Source: an uncultured Alphaproteobacteria bacterium
GTDB lineage: Bacteria; Pseudomonadota; Alphaproteobacteria; Micavibrionales; Micavibrionaceae
Assembly (NCBI GenBank): GCA_946481075.1
Contig: CAMLMC010000001.1
Span: forward strand, 248,001 to 312,000
Length of the DNA stretch: 64,000 nucleotides
Direction of reading: 5' to 3'
The position numbers and the translations under genes are program-made. This document shows positions 63,752 through 64,000 of this stretch, one piece after another. Each line of letters opens with the position of its first letter. Position 1 is the first letter of the stretch. The notes under the pieces are model-generated. The model ran no database searches, had not been told where the DNA came from, and saw only the letters and a program-made list of their open reading frames with translations.

Positions 63752-64000
63752 TGGATTCCGCCCCGTTTCTGATAGATTTTATCTTCGCGCGAAAATTCCT
63801 CATAACAATCGGAATAGGGCGAAAAACGCAGCGTTTCTTTCGAGCCCAGACCGAGGAAGCCAAGATTTGCAAGCGAGTCCGTGAAGAGGCCGATCACGCG
63901 GTTTTGCAGATCCTTGTCGAAATAGATCATGACATTGCGGCAGGAGATCAAATGCATTTCGGCAAATACCTGATCTGTCACAAGGCTATGGTCCGAGAAA
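63748..64000 (-). CDS. cheR: CheR-type methyltransferase, C-terminal part (truncated by window edge)
   Basis: The gene enters from the right edge; the last 83 or so residues are visible. They include DHSLVTDQVFAEMHLISCRN and MIYFDKDLQNRVIGLF, the CheR family signature (ISCRNVMIYF), followed by the G.L.LGSKETL block. The role is SAM-dependent methylation of chemoreceptor-like glutamates, opposed by the adjacent CheB. The missing part lies outside the window. Confidence 0.88.
   Translation of the reverse strand, partial: FSDHSLVTDQVFAEMHLISCRNVMIYFDKDLQNRVIGLFTDSLANLGFLGLGSKETLRFSPYSDCYEEFSREDKIYQKRGGIQ

Overview
This window looks like a chromosomal segment of a free-living, motile alphaproteobacterium. 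Supporting signs are the LdtR-type MarR regulator, a Cbp3-type ubiquinol-cytochrome c chaperone, a K+-independent H+-pyrophosphatase, the DUF177-rpmF-plsX-fabH-ihfA-merR cluster, polyhydroxyalkanoate genes, and flagellar motor and chemotaxis genes. The order cannot be fixed from sequence alone; a Rhodospirillales- or Micavibrio-like lineage is my guess. Almost all of the window is core housekeeping DNA, densely packed on both strands. There is no rRNA, no CRISPR array and no recognisable transposase or phage module.

Layout: 0-2.7 kb holds the tail of a PHA-synthase-like hydrolase, phaA, phaB and a cyclic-nucleotide-binding protein. At 2.8-6.4 kb is a giant AsmA-family protein. At 6.3-10 kb, on the minus strand, are a ribbon-helix-helix protein, fumC, purK, purE and a YdcH/DUF465 protein, with a parS-like site and DnaA-like boxes between purK and purE. 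At 10.2-18 kb are pfkA, two PH-domain membrane proteins, ilvD, an L,D-transpeptidase, a Tat-exported M15-like endopeptidase, folK and folP. At 18-24.9 kb are a histidine phosphatase, recO, parC, motB/motA and hemB. At 24.9-28.6 kb is the least ordinary stretch: an uncharacterised gene overlapping a NAD-synthetase-like gene with a shortened PP-loop, then ldtR, a duplicated ldtR tail bracketing a small orphan gene, and a stand-alone RNA-polymerase alpha-CTD-like protein. At 28.5-36 kb are gcdH, rpiB, glyA, nrdR, ribE, an FMN riboswitch, ribB, ribH, nusB and fliL. At 36-48 kb are hppA, an RNA m5U methyltransferase, an orphan, bamE, a cbp3-like gene, DUF177, rpmF, plsX, fabH, ihfA, a merR gene, an unusual 471-bp intergenic region, a DUF4173 membrane protein and tRNA-Pro(GGG). 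At 48-64 kb are an orphan, a CNNM/CorC-type protein, a DUF748 protein, rplM-rpsI, an aldo-keto reductase flanked by two palindromic repeats, a gamma-carbonic anhydrase, two tandem paralogous orphans, a class I phaC, an OmpA lipoprotein, hom, recJ, a hybrid histidine kinase, cheB and a truncated cheR.

Functional themes: carbon storage (phaA, phaB, two PHA-synthase-like genes), envelope maintenance (AsmA, DUF748, BamE, OmpA lipoprotein, L,D-transpeptidase, M15 peptidase and the LdtR regulator), cofactor synthesis (folate, riboflavin, haem, possibly NAD-like chemistry), lipid initiation (plsX, fabH) and motility/signalling (motAB, fliL, cheB/cheR/kinase). The most unusual items are the stand-alone alpha-CTD protein beside the ldtR-tail duplication, the degenerate PP-loop gene pair, the parS/DnaA-box intergenic region near 9.1 kb, the perfect inverted DnaA-box pair at 46.0 kb, and the palindromic repeats on both sides of the aldo-keto reductase gene.
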